From Eledone cirrhosa (taxonomy: Eukaryota; Mollusca; Cephalopoda; Octopoda; Eledonidae): a stretch of DNA of 64,000 nt. Made by a program: the position numbers and the translations under genes. Shown here in pieces: positions 49,334-59,775 of this stretch; positions within the stretch are counted from its first letter, which is position 1, and the number at the start of each line of letters is the position of its first letter. The DNA lies in contig OZ024744.1 in the NCBI GenBank assembly GCA_964016885.1, positions 25,983,608 to 26,047,607 on the forward strand, read 5' to 3'. The notes below the pieces were generated by a model, which was not told the origin of the DNA, did no database searches, and was given only the letters and a program-made list of their open reading frames with translations.

Positions 49334-51420
49334 GGGCCATGTGATTTAAACCATGTCAAATAACCGTTGATACCAGCCTTTTAGTTCATTTGTGTAACAC
49401 TGAGTGGCAGGTGATTTAAACCATGTCAAACAACCGTTGATACCAGCCTTTAAGTCCATCTGTGTAAAACTGAATGCCATGTGATTTAAACCATGTCAAA
49501 TAACCGTTGATACCAGCCTTTAAGTCCATCTGTGTAAACCTGAGGCCATGTGATTTAACCCATGTCAAATAACCGTTGATACCAGCCTATTAGTCCATTT
49601 GTGTAACACTGAGTGCCAGGTGATTTAAACCATGTCAAACAACCGTTTATACCAGCCTTTAAGTCCATTTGTGTAACACTGAGTGCCAGGTGACTTAAAC
49701 CATTTCAAACAACCATTGATACCAGCCTTTAAGTCCATTTGTGTAACACTGAGGCCATGTGATCTAAACCATGTCAAATAACCGTTGATACCAGCCTTTT
49801 AGTCCATTTGTGTAACAGTGAGTGCCATGTGATTTAAACCATGTCAAATAACCGTTGATACCAGCCTTTAAGTCCATCTGTGTAACAGTGAGGGCCATGT
49901 GACTTAAACCATTTCAAACAACCATTGATACCTGCCTTTAAGTCCATCTGTGTAAAACTGAGGGCCATGTGATTTAAACCATGTCAAATAACCGTTAATA
50001 CCAGCCTTTTAGTCCATCTGTGTAAAACTGAGAGCCAGGTGATTTGAACCATGTCAAACAAACGTTGATACCAGCCTTTAAGTCCATCTGTGTAAAACTG
50101 AGGCTATGTGATTTAAACCATGTCAAGCAACCGTTGATACCAGCCTTTAAGTCCATCTGTGTAAAACTGACGGCCATGTGATTTAAACCATGTCAAATAA
50201 CCGTTGATACCAGCCTTTTAGTCCATTTGTTTAACACTGAGTGCCAGGTGATTTAAACCATGTCAAACAACTGTTGATACCAGCCTTTAACTCCATTTGT
50301 GTCACACTGAGGGCCATGTGATTTAAATCATGTCAAACAACCGGTGATACCAGCCTTTAAGTCCATCTGTGTAAAACTGAGGCCATGTGATTTAAACCAT
50401 GTCAAACAACCGTTGATACCAGCCTTTAAGTCCATCTGTGTAAAACTGACGGCCATGTGATTTAAACCATGTCAAATAACCGTTGATACCAGCCTTTTAG
50501 TCCATGTGTGTAACACTGAGAGCCAGCTGATTTAAATCATGTCAAACAACCGTTGATAACAGCCTTTAAGTCCATTTGTGTAACACTGAGTGCCAGGTGA
50601 TTTAAACCATGTCAAATAACCGTTGATACCAGCCTTTAAGTCCATCTGTGTAACACTGAGGGCCTTGTGATTTAAACCATGTCAAACAACCATTGATACC
50701 AGCCTTTAAGTCCATCTGTATAACACTGAGGGCCATGTGACTTAAACCATTTCAAACAACCAGTGATACCAGCCTTTAAGTCCATTTCTGTAACACTAAG
50801 GGCCATGTGATTTAAACCATGTCAAATAACCGTTGATACGAGCCTTTAAGTCCATCTGTGTAAAACTGAGGGCCATGTGATTTAAACCATGTCAAATAAC
50901 CGTTGATACCAGCCTTTTAGTTCATTTGTGTAACACTGAGTGGCAGGTGATTTAACCATGTCAAACAACCGTTGATACCAGCCTTTAAGTCCATCTGTGT
51001 AAAACTGAAGGCCATGTGATTTAAACCATGTCAAATAACCGTTGATACCAGCCTTTAAGTCCATCTGTGTAAAACTGAGGCCATGTGATTTAACCCATGT
51101 CAAATAACCGTTGATACCAGCCTATTAGTCCATTTGTGTAACACTGAGTGCCAGGTGATTTAAACCATGTCAAACAACCGTTTATACCAGCCTTTAAGTC
51201 CATTTGTGTAACACTGAGTGCCAGGTGACTTAAACCATTTCAAACAACCATTGATACCAGCCTTTAAGTCCATTTGTGTAACACTGAGGCCATGTGATCT
51301 AAACCATGTCAAATAACCGTTGATACCAGCCTTTTAGTCCATTTGTGTAACAGTGAGTGCCATGTGATTTAAACCATGTCAAATAACCGTTGATACCAGC
51401 CTTTAAGTCCATCTGTGTAC
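49330..51420. repeat. 1540-bp higher-order repeat, right side
   Basis: Units from about 49330 onward recur about 1540 bp later: the tagttcatttgtgtaacac and gagtggcaggtg markers lie near 49383 and 50920. The units at 49995 are also copies of those at 48455 (1540 bp). Confidence 0.8.
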
Positions 51421-51944
51421 AACTGAGGGCCATGTGATTTAAACCGTGTCAAATAACCGTTGATACCAGCCTTTAAGTCCATTTGTGTAACACTGAGTGC
51501 CAGGTGATTTAAACCATGTCAAACAACCGTTGATACCAGCCTTTAAGTCCATCTGTGTAAAACTGAGGGCCATGTGATTTAAACCATGTCAAACAACCCT
51601 TGATACCAGCCTTTAAGTCCATCTGTGTAAAACTTAGGCCATGTGATTTAACCCATGTCAAACAACCGTTGATACCAGCCTTTAAGTCCATTGACTTTAA
51701 AACTGACGCCATGTGATTTTGAAACCATGTCAAACAACCATTGATACCATCCTTTAAGTCCATCTGTATAAAACTGAGGCCATATATTTTAAACCATGTC
51801 AAACAACCATTGATACCAGCTTTTAAGTCCATCTGTGTAAAACTGAGGGCCATGTGATTTAAACCATGTCAAACAACCGTTGATACCAGCCTTTAAGTCC
51901 ATCTGTATAAAATTGAGGCCATGTGTTTTAAACCATGTCAAAGC

Positions 51945-52170
51945 AGCTTATTTTTACATCTTCAACTGGGGATCATCTTCAACCTCATCTCTTCCACTTC
52001 TAAAACGACTTATCTATTTGTAGGTTGTTGATTTATTTGGGACATTGTCCCCATAAACTTGCTCGTGAGTGTCAATGATTTGACTGCTCTGCCACCCTAG
52101 CTTCACCATGAATTTGATGTTTTGATGGAGAATATGTTGCTCGAGCAGGTGCTGACTTCTGACTTGCGGG
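51945..52170 (-). pseudogene. Mariner transposase N-terminal helix-turn-helix region
   Basis: The minus frame reads EQHILHQNIKFMVKLGWQ, then QVYGDNVPNKSTTYK, an in-frame TAG at 52014-52016, and ISRFRSGRDEVEDDP. The order I-K-F-x-V-K-L-G ... Y-G-D ... S-T-x-Y-x-W-x-S-R-F-x-x-G-R-x-x-x-x-D-x-P is the conserved N-terminal DNA-binding region of mariner transposases, here with the tryptophan codon replaced by the stop. Just after DDP the sequence passes into stop codons and then directly into repeat units, so the break lies about 65 residues into the protein. Everything from the linker through the catalytic domain is absent. Confidence 0.85.
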
Positions 52171-52285
52171 GCCACGTTACAACATGTATTTAAGGGTTCA
52201 TGTTAGAACATGTTCTGACACGTTAGTAAGAGAACGTATAGGTTCATTGAGATCAAAATCTCTGAATATGATTTTTAGCTACGTA

Positions 52286-52318
52286 CCCTTTCCACGAACA
52301 TTTTGAAGCCCCTTCGAA
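52286..52318 (-). repeat. Mariner terminal inverted repeat, right
   Basis: Reads tccacgaacattttgaagcc then ccttcgaa, the reverse complement of the left terminal repeat with a few changes. It is followed by TA at 52319-52320. Confidence 0.85.
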
Positions 52319-52319
52319 T

Positions 52320-52955
52320 ATTCTTTTACTGATTTTAATCATTTAAACGTGTTGAAGGGTTCGGCCTAGATTTAATCCATCATATCGACCCCAGTATTCG
52401 TCTGGGACGTATGTTATTGATGTAAATTGTATTCTGGAATCACAAGTTGAGTCGTAAACACAAACACTGACGTAAACAGAAAGTGTACAGTCACACACAT
52501 ACATATGTACACATACACACTCATACATATATGCATATATGTATATACATACGCACGTGTAAAATTTACTGAGATAACTGGTACATGATCACAGCTTAAA
52601 TCATTCATAGCGAGACTCTCGTATCGTCGCGATAACAAAACATCCGGAAGAAATCATTAGACTGAATAAATATTGATATTTTAAGAATTCGAAGTTGTAA
52701 ATCGACGACAATGCGAAGTGGAGGGAGAAACATACAAGTCAGATGAAACGAGATGTGTTTTTTACGGTAATTTATTTATATGTCCTGATATTTCGAGATT
52801 ATGATCTCGTCTTCCGAGAAGAGTAAAGGGACTAATCTAGCGTCCAATGAGGCACGCTATTCCAGCCTGATGAGCTTCCGGGCTTCATTTTTAATGTGGG
52901 CCCACGGCTAGCAAATATTGGAGAAAATATATGAAATCAATGAAGTCCCTGATTG
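52320..52955. other. Flanking sequence, no gene seen
   Basis: Unique-looking sequence with short CATA/TA microsatellite patches near 52490-52550. Minus frames here (YVCVHMYVC type) come from those patches. Confidence 0.5.
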
Positions 52956-53092
52956 GTTGTGTATTTTATCGATCCTACACAGGAAGGATAAAAGGCAAAC
53001 TTGACGTCGGCAGGATTTGAATTCTAAGGGCCAGAACCAATACTACAATGGTATTTTAACCGACACTCTACCAATCCTATCAATGCATCACA
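52956..53092 (-). mobile_element. SINE, diverged copy
   Basis: Minus-strand element: ggataaaaggcaaacttgac, gtcggcaggatttgaattc (B-box region) and ccgacactctaccaatccta (A-box region). It is related to the copy at 3136-3250. Confidence 0.7.
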
Positions 53093-53204
53093 CTCAAAGC
53101 GGTTTATAAGAATTCATCGTTCCTACTATTATTCATAAATTTGTACAATTATAATTATATTTCTGGAATATTTCAGTAAATACTGTTTAATAGGAGAACA
53201 TAAC

Positions 53205-53575
53205 AGAAAATATAGATTGAAAAGAATGGAATGTAAAATAGGAGAATATAAAGAAAAATGAAAAAAAAAACGGAAAAGGGAAGGAATGGTAAGGATTGTA
53301 GTGTCACTGAAGAATGGGGAGGGGGAGGGGTGATTGGGCTCTGGGTCTAAGCCTCAGCGGTAATGGAGCTCACCCCGCGGACAAGAAGACAGCAGCATTC
53401 CTGCGGGCAATGACCAGCGGCAGCCGCAGCAACAGTCACCTCACCTCGTAGTGCTCCTTCCTCAGACGGGCTGCTGACGTTCCGATCTTGCGGAGGAGCT
53501 CTACAGTACAGGGTCCCAAAACGCCTGAGGTCTCGACGGCGACAGGGGCGAAGATAAATAGCAGTAACATTTTTG
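53205..53575 (-). mobile_element. LINE 3' end, subfamily 2 (second copy)
   Basis: Shares the UTR-like stretch gaatggaatgtaaaatagga with 5970-6060, and the coding end (ETSGVLGPCTVELLRKIGTS on minus) with 5930-6305. In-frame stops occur in the coding part. It lies about 0.9 kb from the right mariner end. Confidence 0.75.
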
Positions 53576-53699
53576 ATAAATATTTACATAGCCATTCAAG
53601 TACAAATGTAAACATAAGAAGCCGTCTATCTTATTTATGGGAGTATTCATAAAGAGATACAGGTATAGGAGTTATTTATATACTCTCGGGTCCCGAATA

Positions 53700-53887
53700 A
53701 TAGGGAGGTGGGATAGGCAGTGAGATCGGAAATACAAGCGGCTGAAATGGGATTCGTCCGAAGGGTCTTTGGAGTAATGTTAGTCGATAAAGTGTTTAGC
53801 TCAGGGATCAGAGAGTCACCCCAGGTAAAGATGCTTCTTCTCCGAATTGAGAGATCACAGCTCCGATACTATGGACATGTGGTTAGA
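53700..53887 (+). pseudogene. LINE C-terminal fragment (LLLRIERSQLRYYGHVVR)
   Basis: The plus frame reads AEMGFVRRVFGVMLVDKVFS, then LLLRIERSQLRYYGHVVR and a stop. The pattern A-A-E-M-x-F-L/V-R-R-V-x-G ... I-E-R-S-Q-L-R-W/Y-x-G-H-V-x-R is a common post-RT C-terminal segment in animal LINEs. It is the parent sequence of the 72-bp tandem array that follows. Confidence 0.7.
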
Positions 53888-53897
53888 TAGTATTTGG

Positions 53898-54470
53898 AGG
53901 TCAGAGAGTCACCCAAAGTAGAGATGCTACTTCTCCGATACTATGGACATGTGGTTAGATAGTATTTGGAGATCAGAGAGTCACCCAAAGTAGAGATGCT
54001 ACTTCTCCGATACTATGGACATGTGGTTAGATAGTCTTTGGAGATCAGAGAGTCACCCAAAGTAGAGATGCTACTTCTCCGATACTATGGACATGTGGTT
54101 AGATAGTCTTTGGAGATCAGAGAGTCACCCAAAGTAGAGATGCTACTTCTCCGATACTATGGACATGTGGATAGATAGTCTTTGGAGATCAGAGAGTCAC
54201 CCAAAGTAGAGATGCTACTTCTCCGATACTATGGACATGTGGTTAGATAGTCTTTGGAGATCAGAGAGTCACCCAAAGTAGAGATGCTACTTCTCCGATA
54301 CTATGGACATGTGGTTAGATAGTCTTTGGAGATCAGAGAGTCACCCAAAGTAGAGATGCTACTTCTCCGATACTATGGACATGTGGATAGATAGTCTTTG
54401 GAGATCAGAGAGTCACCCAAAGTAGAGATGCTACTTCTCCGATACTATGGACATGTGGTTAGAATCTCTC
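53898..54470 (+). repeat. 72-bp tandem array derived from LINE C-terminal codons
   Basis: The marker atggacatgtgg occurs at 53871, 53943, 54015, 54087, 54159, 54231, 54303, 54375 and 54447, always 72 bp apart. Each repeated unit encodes LEIRESPKVEMLLLRYYGHV then VR-stop-S. Compared with the parent copy it lacks 21 bp (the IERSQLR codons), an in-frame deletion fixed before amplification. The last unit reads on into VVRISLERITGQ, the next part of the parent protein. Confidence 0.93.
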
Positions 54471-54500
54471 TGGAAAGAATCACTGGTCAGGCAAAATCAA

Positions 54501-54609
54501 GAAGGAGGAGGAGAAGAAGAAGAAGAAGAAGAAGAAGAAGAAGAAGAAGAAGAAGAAGAAGAAGAAGAAGAAGAAGAAGAAGAAGAAGAAGAAGAAGAAG
54601 AAGAAGAAA
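54501..54609. repeat. (GAA)n/(GGA)n trinucleotide tract
   Basis: About 109 bp of all-purine repeat immediately after the LINE-derived array. Confidence 0.97.
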
Positions 54610-54659
54610 TAAAGGGTGTATTCTAAGTTGGAGACAAGACTGAAATATTTACCTATCTA

Positions 54660-54965
54660 CCTTGATTATCTCAACATTATTACCTGGATTTCATTGTTTT
54701 ACAATTAATTGTCGGCATCGCAGCGTTAGACGTTCAATCAATCTCCGCTCCACTTCCTCCACCCTACCACTCATATCCCCCCTCCACCTACCTTCCTCCT
54801 TCCACTCATTTACCTTCCGCCACCATTACATTCACCTTTCTCTGCACACCCACCCCACACTCTCTGCCATATCGCAATTAACTTATTTCATAACACCTCC
54901 CTTCCCATCTCACTACCTTACAACATCCCTCCCTACCAATCTACACACTTCTGTACCTACCTATA
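54660..54965. other. Pyrimidine-rich spacer
   Basis: CT-rich, low-complexity-like sequence with no recognised coding similarity. Confidence 0.45.
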
Positions 54966-54969
54966 AACA

Positions 54970-54982
54970 TACACACACACAC

Positions 54983-55043
<61 letters not shown>

Positions 55044-55392
55044 CATACATACATACGTACATATATATATATACATATATATATATATACATACATACTT
55101 ACATACGTATATGCATATATTCATATATATATATATACATATATACATACATACATATACATACATACAATCACACATACATATATACATACTCATATAC
55201 ATACATACATATACATAGTACATGCGTACATATATACATACACATATACATACATATACATACATATACATACATATACATACATACATATATACATACA
55301 TATATACATACATATATGCATACATACATACACACATACATACATATATACATACATATATAAATACATAAATATATGCATACATACATTCA
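54970..55392. repeat. (TA)n/(CATA)n compound microsatellite
   Basis: About 420 bp of interspersed tatata and cataca units. All frames through it are open and give [11 protein letters not shown] artefacts. Confidence 0.97.
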
Positions 55393-55624
55393 TGTCTGTT
55401 GTTCTGGTTGGATCCGTTGTGCCTTCCAATCCAGTCATAGCCACCACATCTAACTTTTATAACACTAATCCCCATCTTTAATATCCCAACTAAGTTCTAA
55501 TTGAAAGACATGGTAGCCATCTTTAAAACCTCAACTAACTAACATACAAAACAATGACACTAATCGCCACCTGTCGGCAGGACATGAAGTGATACTTCCG
55601 GGGTGGATCAACGTAATCAAGTCT

Positions 55625-55766
55625 GCTTCTCCACCACCATCACCACCACCACCACCAGCTCTATACCACCACCACTACCAACAACACTTCCACCACCATC
55701 ACCACCACCACCAGCACCATCACAACCACCACTACCACCGCCATCACCACCTTCACTACATCCAGC

Positions 55767-55797
<31 letters not shown>

Positions 55798-56640
55798 CCA
55801 CCACCACCACTACCCCCACCACTACCACCACCACCATCACCACCACCACCACTACCCCCGACCTCTCCACCATCACCACCACCAAAACCATCACCAACAC
55901 CACCACCAACTCCACCACCACTACAATCACCACCACCACCACCACCACCACCACCACCACCACCACCACCGTCACTACCACTACCACCACCATCACTACT
56001 ACCACCAACACCACCACCACCACCACCACCACCACAACCACTACCATCACCACCAACACCACCACCACCACTACCACCACCACGAACACCACAAACACCA
56101 GCACCAGCACCACCACCACCATCACCACCATCACCGCCACTACCACCACCATCAGCACCACCATCGCCACCACCACCACCACCACCACCGTCACCACCAC
56201 CACCACCATCACCACCACCACCCCCATCACCACCATCACCACCATCACCACCATCACCACCACCACCATCACACTACACGACCACCTCCACTACCCCCAC
56301 TACCACCACTACCACCATAACCACAACCACCACCCCTACCACCACCACCACTACACCCCCGCTACCACCACTAACTCTTTCACTACCACCACCACCACCA
56401 CCACACTACACCACTACCCCCCCCCCCCACCAACATCATCCCCCCACCCCACCACCACCACCACTACCACCATCACCACCACCACCACCACACTACACCA
56501 CCACCACCAATTCCACCACCACCACCAACACCACCACCACCACCACCACCACCACCACCACCACGATCATCACCAACACCAACACCATCACCACCAACAA
56601 CAACACCACCACCACCTTCACGACCTCCACCACCACCTCA
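55625..56640. repeat. (CAC)n trinucleotide region, about 1 kb
   Basis: Imperfect ACC/CAC/CAT repeats. The plus strand is almost free of G. Frames read poly-His, poly-Pro or poly-Thr on plus and poly-Val-type on minus for up to 356 codons. None has complexity that would support a protein. Confidence 0.97.
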
Positions 56641-56644
56641 ATGA

Positions 56645-56890
56645 CAACAGCAAAAGAACTTCACCTTAAATAAAGAGTCCGGATAAAGAGAAGGGGAGGG
56701 AAAGGGGAGAAAGGGGAGGATTTAAAAAAAATATAAGAAAATACAAGCAATAACGGAAATAATAAATATAATGTGAGGGGGGAGGGTAAGGTGGAGGGGG
56801 ACTAGGAGGAGGGGTGGACTAGATAGATTTATCTAGAAAGGTTATCAGCCATAACAAGCGATAATGTTGCTAATGACAACATTCGAAAAC
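56645..56890. other. Purine-rich spacer between CAC and GGT tracts
   Basis: A GA/GGGA-rich stretch near 56685-56820 and then a short mixed segment. Confidence 0.6.
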
Positions 56891-56892
56891 AA

Positions 56893-57300
56893 TGGTGATG
56901 ATGGTGGTGGTGGTGGTGGTGGTGTTAGTGGTGGTTTTGGTGGTGTTGGTGGTGGTGGTGTGGTGTTGGTGGTGGTGGTGGTGGTCTTGGTGGTGGTGGT
57001 GTTGGTGTTGGTGGTGGTGGTGTTGTTGTTGGTGGTGGTAGTGATGGTGGTGGTGGTGTTGTTGTTGGTGGTGGTAGTGATGGTGGTGGTGGTGTTGGTG
57101 GTGGTAGTGGTGGTGGTCTTGGTGTTGCTGGTGGTGTTGCTGTTGTTGTTGTTGTTGGTGGTGGTGTTTTGGGTGGTGGTGGTGTTGGTGTTGGTGGTGG
57201 TGGTGTTGATGTTGGTGGTGGTGGTGGTGGTAGTGGTGGTGTTAATGGAGGTGGTGGTGGTGGTTGTTGTGGTGGTAATGGAGGTGGTGGTTGTGATGAT
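56893..57300. repeat. (GGT)n/(GTT)n trinucleotide region
   Basis: About 400 bp of GGT and GTT units, the reverse complement in type of the upstream CAC region and separated from it by about 250 bp. Confidence 0.97.
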
Positions 57301-57646
57301 GATAAAAATAACAATAACAACAACGCCAACAATAGTAACGATCACACCAAGAAAAAATAATATTTTAATAAGTAATATTCGGGAGTGTAGTTACAGTAGT
57401 TATATGAAACCAATATTTCCAATGAAGCTATAGTGCAAAATTCAACATGTAAAGTAATATACGTGTATATATATATTTTTTTTAGATTTGGGGAGGGTCA
57501 TATTGTTATAATATTGCCAGAAATATATAATAAAACACTCTCACTATTTGGTCTGGGTTGGTTTTCATTTCTGTATATTCTATATCTCTATATCTCCATA
57601 ATTAATTTATCTGGCAATCAATGTTAATTATTGTTTGACAAACAGT

Positions 57647-57650
<4 letters not shown>
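57300..57650. other. AT-rich spacer
   Basis: Short AAC/ATA patches and unique AT-rich sequence. No gene was seen. Confidence 0.5.

Positions 57651-57711
<61 letters not shown>
57651..57711. repeat. (TA)n microsatellite
   Basis: About 61 bp of pure TA, the left bracket of the short element at 57712-57810. Confidence 0.98.
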
Positions 57712-57713
<2 letters not shown>

Positions 57714-57826
57714 CAAAGGAATTGTGGTAAGGAACCAGAGTACTCAATACTTAGGGTAGTAGAGTGGGAAATAGGAAAAGGTATGACCACGACGGCTTAC
57801 CTTTTCCTATATATATATATATAGTC
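57712..57826. mobile_element. TA-bracketed short element, second copy with collapsed hairpin
   Basis: In reverse orientation to 9925-10165: attgtggtaaggaaccagag, tactcaatacttagggtagt and agagtgggaaatagg match that copy. The 98-bp hairpin is replaced by a short one (aggaaaaggta / taccttttcct arms around about 15 nt that keep the ccgtcgtggtc end). TA repeats flank both sides here too. Confidence 0.65.
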
Positions 57827-57969
57827 TATCAACGTTCTTTCATCACACATCTGTGACATCGTCAATGGTACTATTATGTTTCCTCCCGTTGTATTGTAAT
57901 GTTTACGCCATTTTTATTTAGGATAAATAAGTAAATAAATAAATGAAAATGACGTAGAATTACAATACA

Positions 57970-58022
57970 ACAGTAATGTACTGGGGGAATTTTGTTGGCC
58001 TTGTGCCAGAAGTAGAAACATT
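57970..58022 (+). mobile_element. SINE 3'-end fragment
   Basis: cagtaatgtactgggggaat and gttggccttgtgccagaagt with agaaaca match the last part of the plus-strand SINEs at 61-63 kb. Confidence 0.6.
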
Positions 58023-58312
58023 ATTATTTATATTATTACTGCTGTTGTTGTTCTTGTTGTTGATTCACCACGTTGTTGTTGTTTTGTTATATTGTTGTTG
58101 TTGTTGTGTAAGTTGTGTATATTGTTGTTAATGTTGTTATTGTGTATATTGTTGTTGTTGTTATTGTATATATTTCTGTTGGTGTTGTTGTTGTTAGTGT
58201 GTATATATCTGTTGTTGTTGTTGTTGTTGTATATATGTATGTTGTTGTTTTTATTGTTGTCGTTTACATTATTGTTGTTTTTACTGTATTTATTGTTGTT
58301 GCTGCTAGTGAC
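58022..58312. repeat. (GTT)n-rich imperfect trinucleotide region
   Basis: Short GTT blocks broken by gtatat units. Poly-Leu, poly-Val or poly-Asn frames are artefacts. Confidence 0.9.
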
Positions 58313-58530
58313 ATACTTTAGATAGCAACGCCCATTCAACCCTTTTAGAGCTACCATAGTGTATCTAGGATGGTATTATAGTTTGTGCCATTTCCTTGTT
58401 GTTGTAATTTAGTTTTGAACCTAATTAAGTTGATTTATAATTAACGGAGTTCGATCATTGCCAGTCCCATGCATTTATTTAATTTTTTTTCTAGGTTGAG
58501 TATCGTCTTGCATGGTGATCCATATAACCA
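58312..58530. other. No recognised feature
   Basis: Unique-looking sequence before the TTC tract. Confidence 0.5.
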
Positions 58531-58534
58531 CACT

Positions 58535-58676
58535 TTCTTCTTCTTCTTCTTCTTCTTCTTCTTCTTCTTCTTCTTCTTCTTCTTCTTCTTCTTCTTCTTC
58601 TTCTTCTTCTTCTTCTTCTTCTTCTTCTTCTTCTTCTTCTTCTTCTTCTTCTTCTTCTTCTTCTTCTTCTTCTTCT

Positions 58677-58720
<44 letters not shown>
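58535..58720. repeat. (TTC)n-(GTC)n compound tract
   Basis: About 48 TTC units (58535-58678) pass abruptly into about 14 GTC units (58679-58720). It reads as a clean conversion of one trinucleotide repeat into another. Confidence 0.98.
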
Positions 58721-58754
58721 TTCATTCTGTTTAGCCTCAGTGTAATGAGCAGAT

Positions 58755-59650
58755 ACACTACCCAGGGTACGGTTTCTAAAGCACAACTAACAACAAATAT
58801 ACACTACCCAGGGTACAGTTTCTAAAGCACACCTAACAACAAATATACACTACCCAAGGTACAGTTTCTAAAGCACACCTAACAACAAATATACACTACC
58901 CAAGGTACAGTTTCTAAAGCACACCTAACAACAAATATACACTACCCAAGGTACAGTTTCTAAAGCACAACTAACAACAAATATACACTACCCAAGGTAC
59001 AGTTTCGAAAGCACACTTATCAACAAATATACACTCCCCAGGGTACAGTTTCTAAAGCAGACCTATCAACAAATATACACTACCCAGGGTACAGTTTCTA
59101 AAGCAGACCTATCAACAAATATACACTACCCAGGGTACAGTTTCTAAAGCAGACCTATCAACAAATATACACTACCCAGGGTACAGTTTCTAAAGCAGAC
59201 CTATCAACAAATATACACTACCCAGGGTACAGTTTCTAAAGCACACCTATCAACAAATATACACTACCCAAGGTACATTTTCTAAAGCACACCTATCAAC
59301 AAATATACACTACCCAAGGTACAGTTTCTAAAGCACACCTATCAACAAATATACACTACCCAAGGTACAGTTTCTAAAGCACACCTATCAACAAATATAC
59401 ACTACCCAAGGTACAGTTTCTAAAGCAGACCTATCAACAAATATACACTACCCAACGTACAGTTTCTAAAGCAGACTGATCAACAAATATACACTACCCA
59501 AGGTACAGTTTCTAAAGCAGACCTATCAACAAATATACTGTACCCAAGGTACAGTTTCTAAAGCACACCTATCAACAAATATACTCTACCCAAGGTACAG
59601 TTTCTAAAGCACACCTATCAACAAATATACTCTACCCAGGGTATCCAGGG
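58755..59650. repeat. 46-bp minisatellite, 19 copies plus partial
   Basis: Unit: acactacccagggtacagtt, tctaaagcagacctatcaac, aaatat (46 bp). Copies start at 58755, 58801, 58847 and so on; the twentieth starts at 59629, exactly 19 x 46 from the first, so no net length change has occurred. Variation is by substitution (ccagg/ccaag, cacac/cagac, taaca/tatca). Its origin is not recognised. Confidence 0.96.
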
Positions 59651-59775
59651 TACGGTCAGTTATCATTTTGTGTAGACAGGCCTTTGAAAAGTCTGGTGTC
59701 AGCTGAAAAAACACATTTCAATGGACAGCCGATTAGGTAGATAAATGGATGTGACATTCTGCCATACTGTGTTGT

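Larger units (their letters stand above)
16447..51945. repeat. 35.5-kb satellite-like array of 69/70-bp units
   Basis: About 508 head-to-tail units. A typical unit starts gataccagcctttaagtcca, continues tctgtgtaaaactgagggcc and atgtgatttaaaccatgtca, and ends aacaaccgtt (70 bp). Many units are 69 bp because gggcc is ggcc. Variable sites include aacaacc/aataacc, ccgtt/tcgtt/ccatt, accag/acgag, tttaag/ttttag, and ccatgtcaa/ccatttcaa. On the minus strand the 69-bp units keep one frame (TWFKSHGLSFTQMDLKAGIN), and runs of them give open frames of up to 129 codons. 70-bp units shift the frame and end these runs, so none is a gene. No sequence unrelated to the unit interrupts the array. Confidence 0.98.
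16339..52318 (-). mobile_element. Mariner-type transposon expanded by an internal 35-kb tandem array
   Basis: The left end (from 16339) reads ctagggggcttcaaaaagtt then cgtgcaaa. The right end, reverse-complemented from 52318, reads ttcgaaggggcttcaaaatg then ttcgtggaaa. These are matching terminal inverted repeats. A TA dinucleotide flanks each end (16337-16338 and 52319-52320), as expected for mariner integration. Inside the left end is the transposase C-terminus with its stop; inside the right end is the N-terminal helix-turn-helix region, both minus strand and in the correct order. The catalytic core (DDD/DDE domain) is missing. A normal mariner is about 1.3 kb; this one spans about 36 kb. 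Non-autonomous and dead as a coding element. Confidence 0.85.

Noticed and set aside
16447..51945. CRISPR-like array
   Set aside because: There are no unique spacers: the entire 70-bp period is repeated, the context is eukaryotic, and the unit is transposase-derived.
52343..52638. Minus frames YECVCVHMYVC and similar next to the array
   Set aside because: Produced by short CATA/CACA patches; no conserved domain.
55589..56673. His-rich and Pro-rich frames of 243 and 356 codons
   Set aside because: They come from the CAC trinucleotide region and carry no non-repetitive domain.
57151..57300. Gly-rich frame as a silk- or cell-wall-like protein
   Set aside because: GGT repeat translation without a signal peptide or flanking coding sequence.
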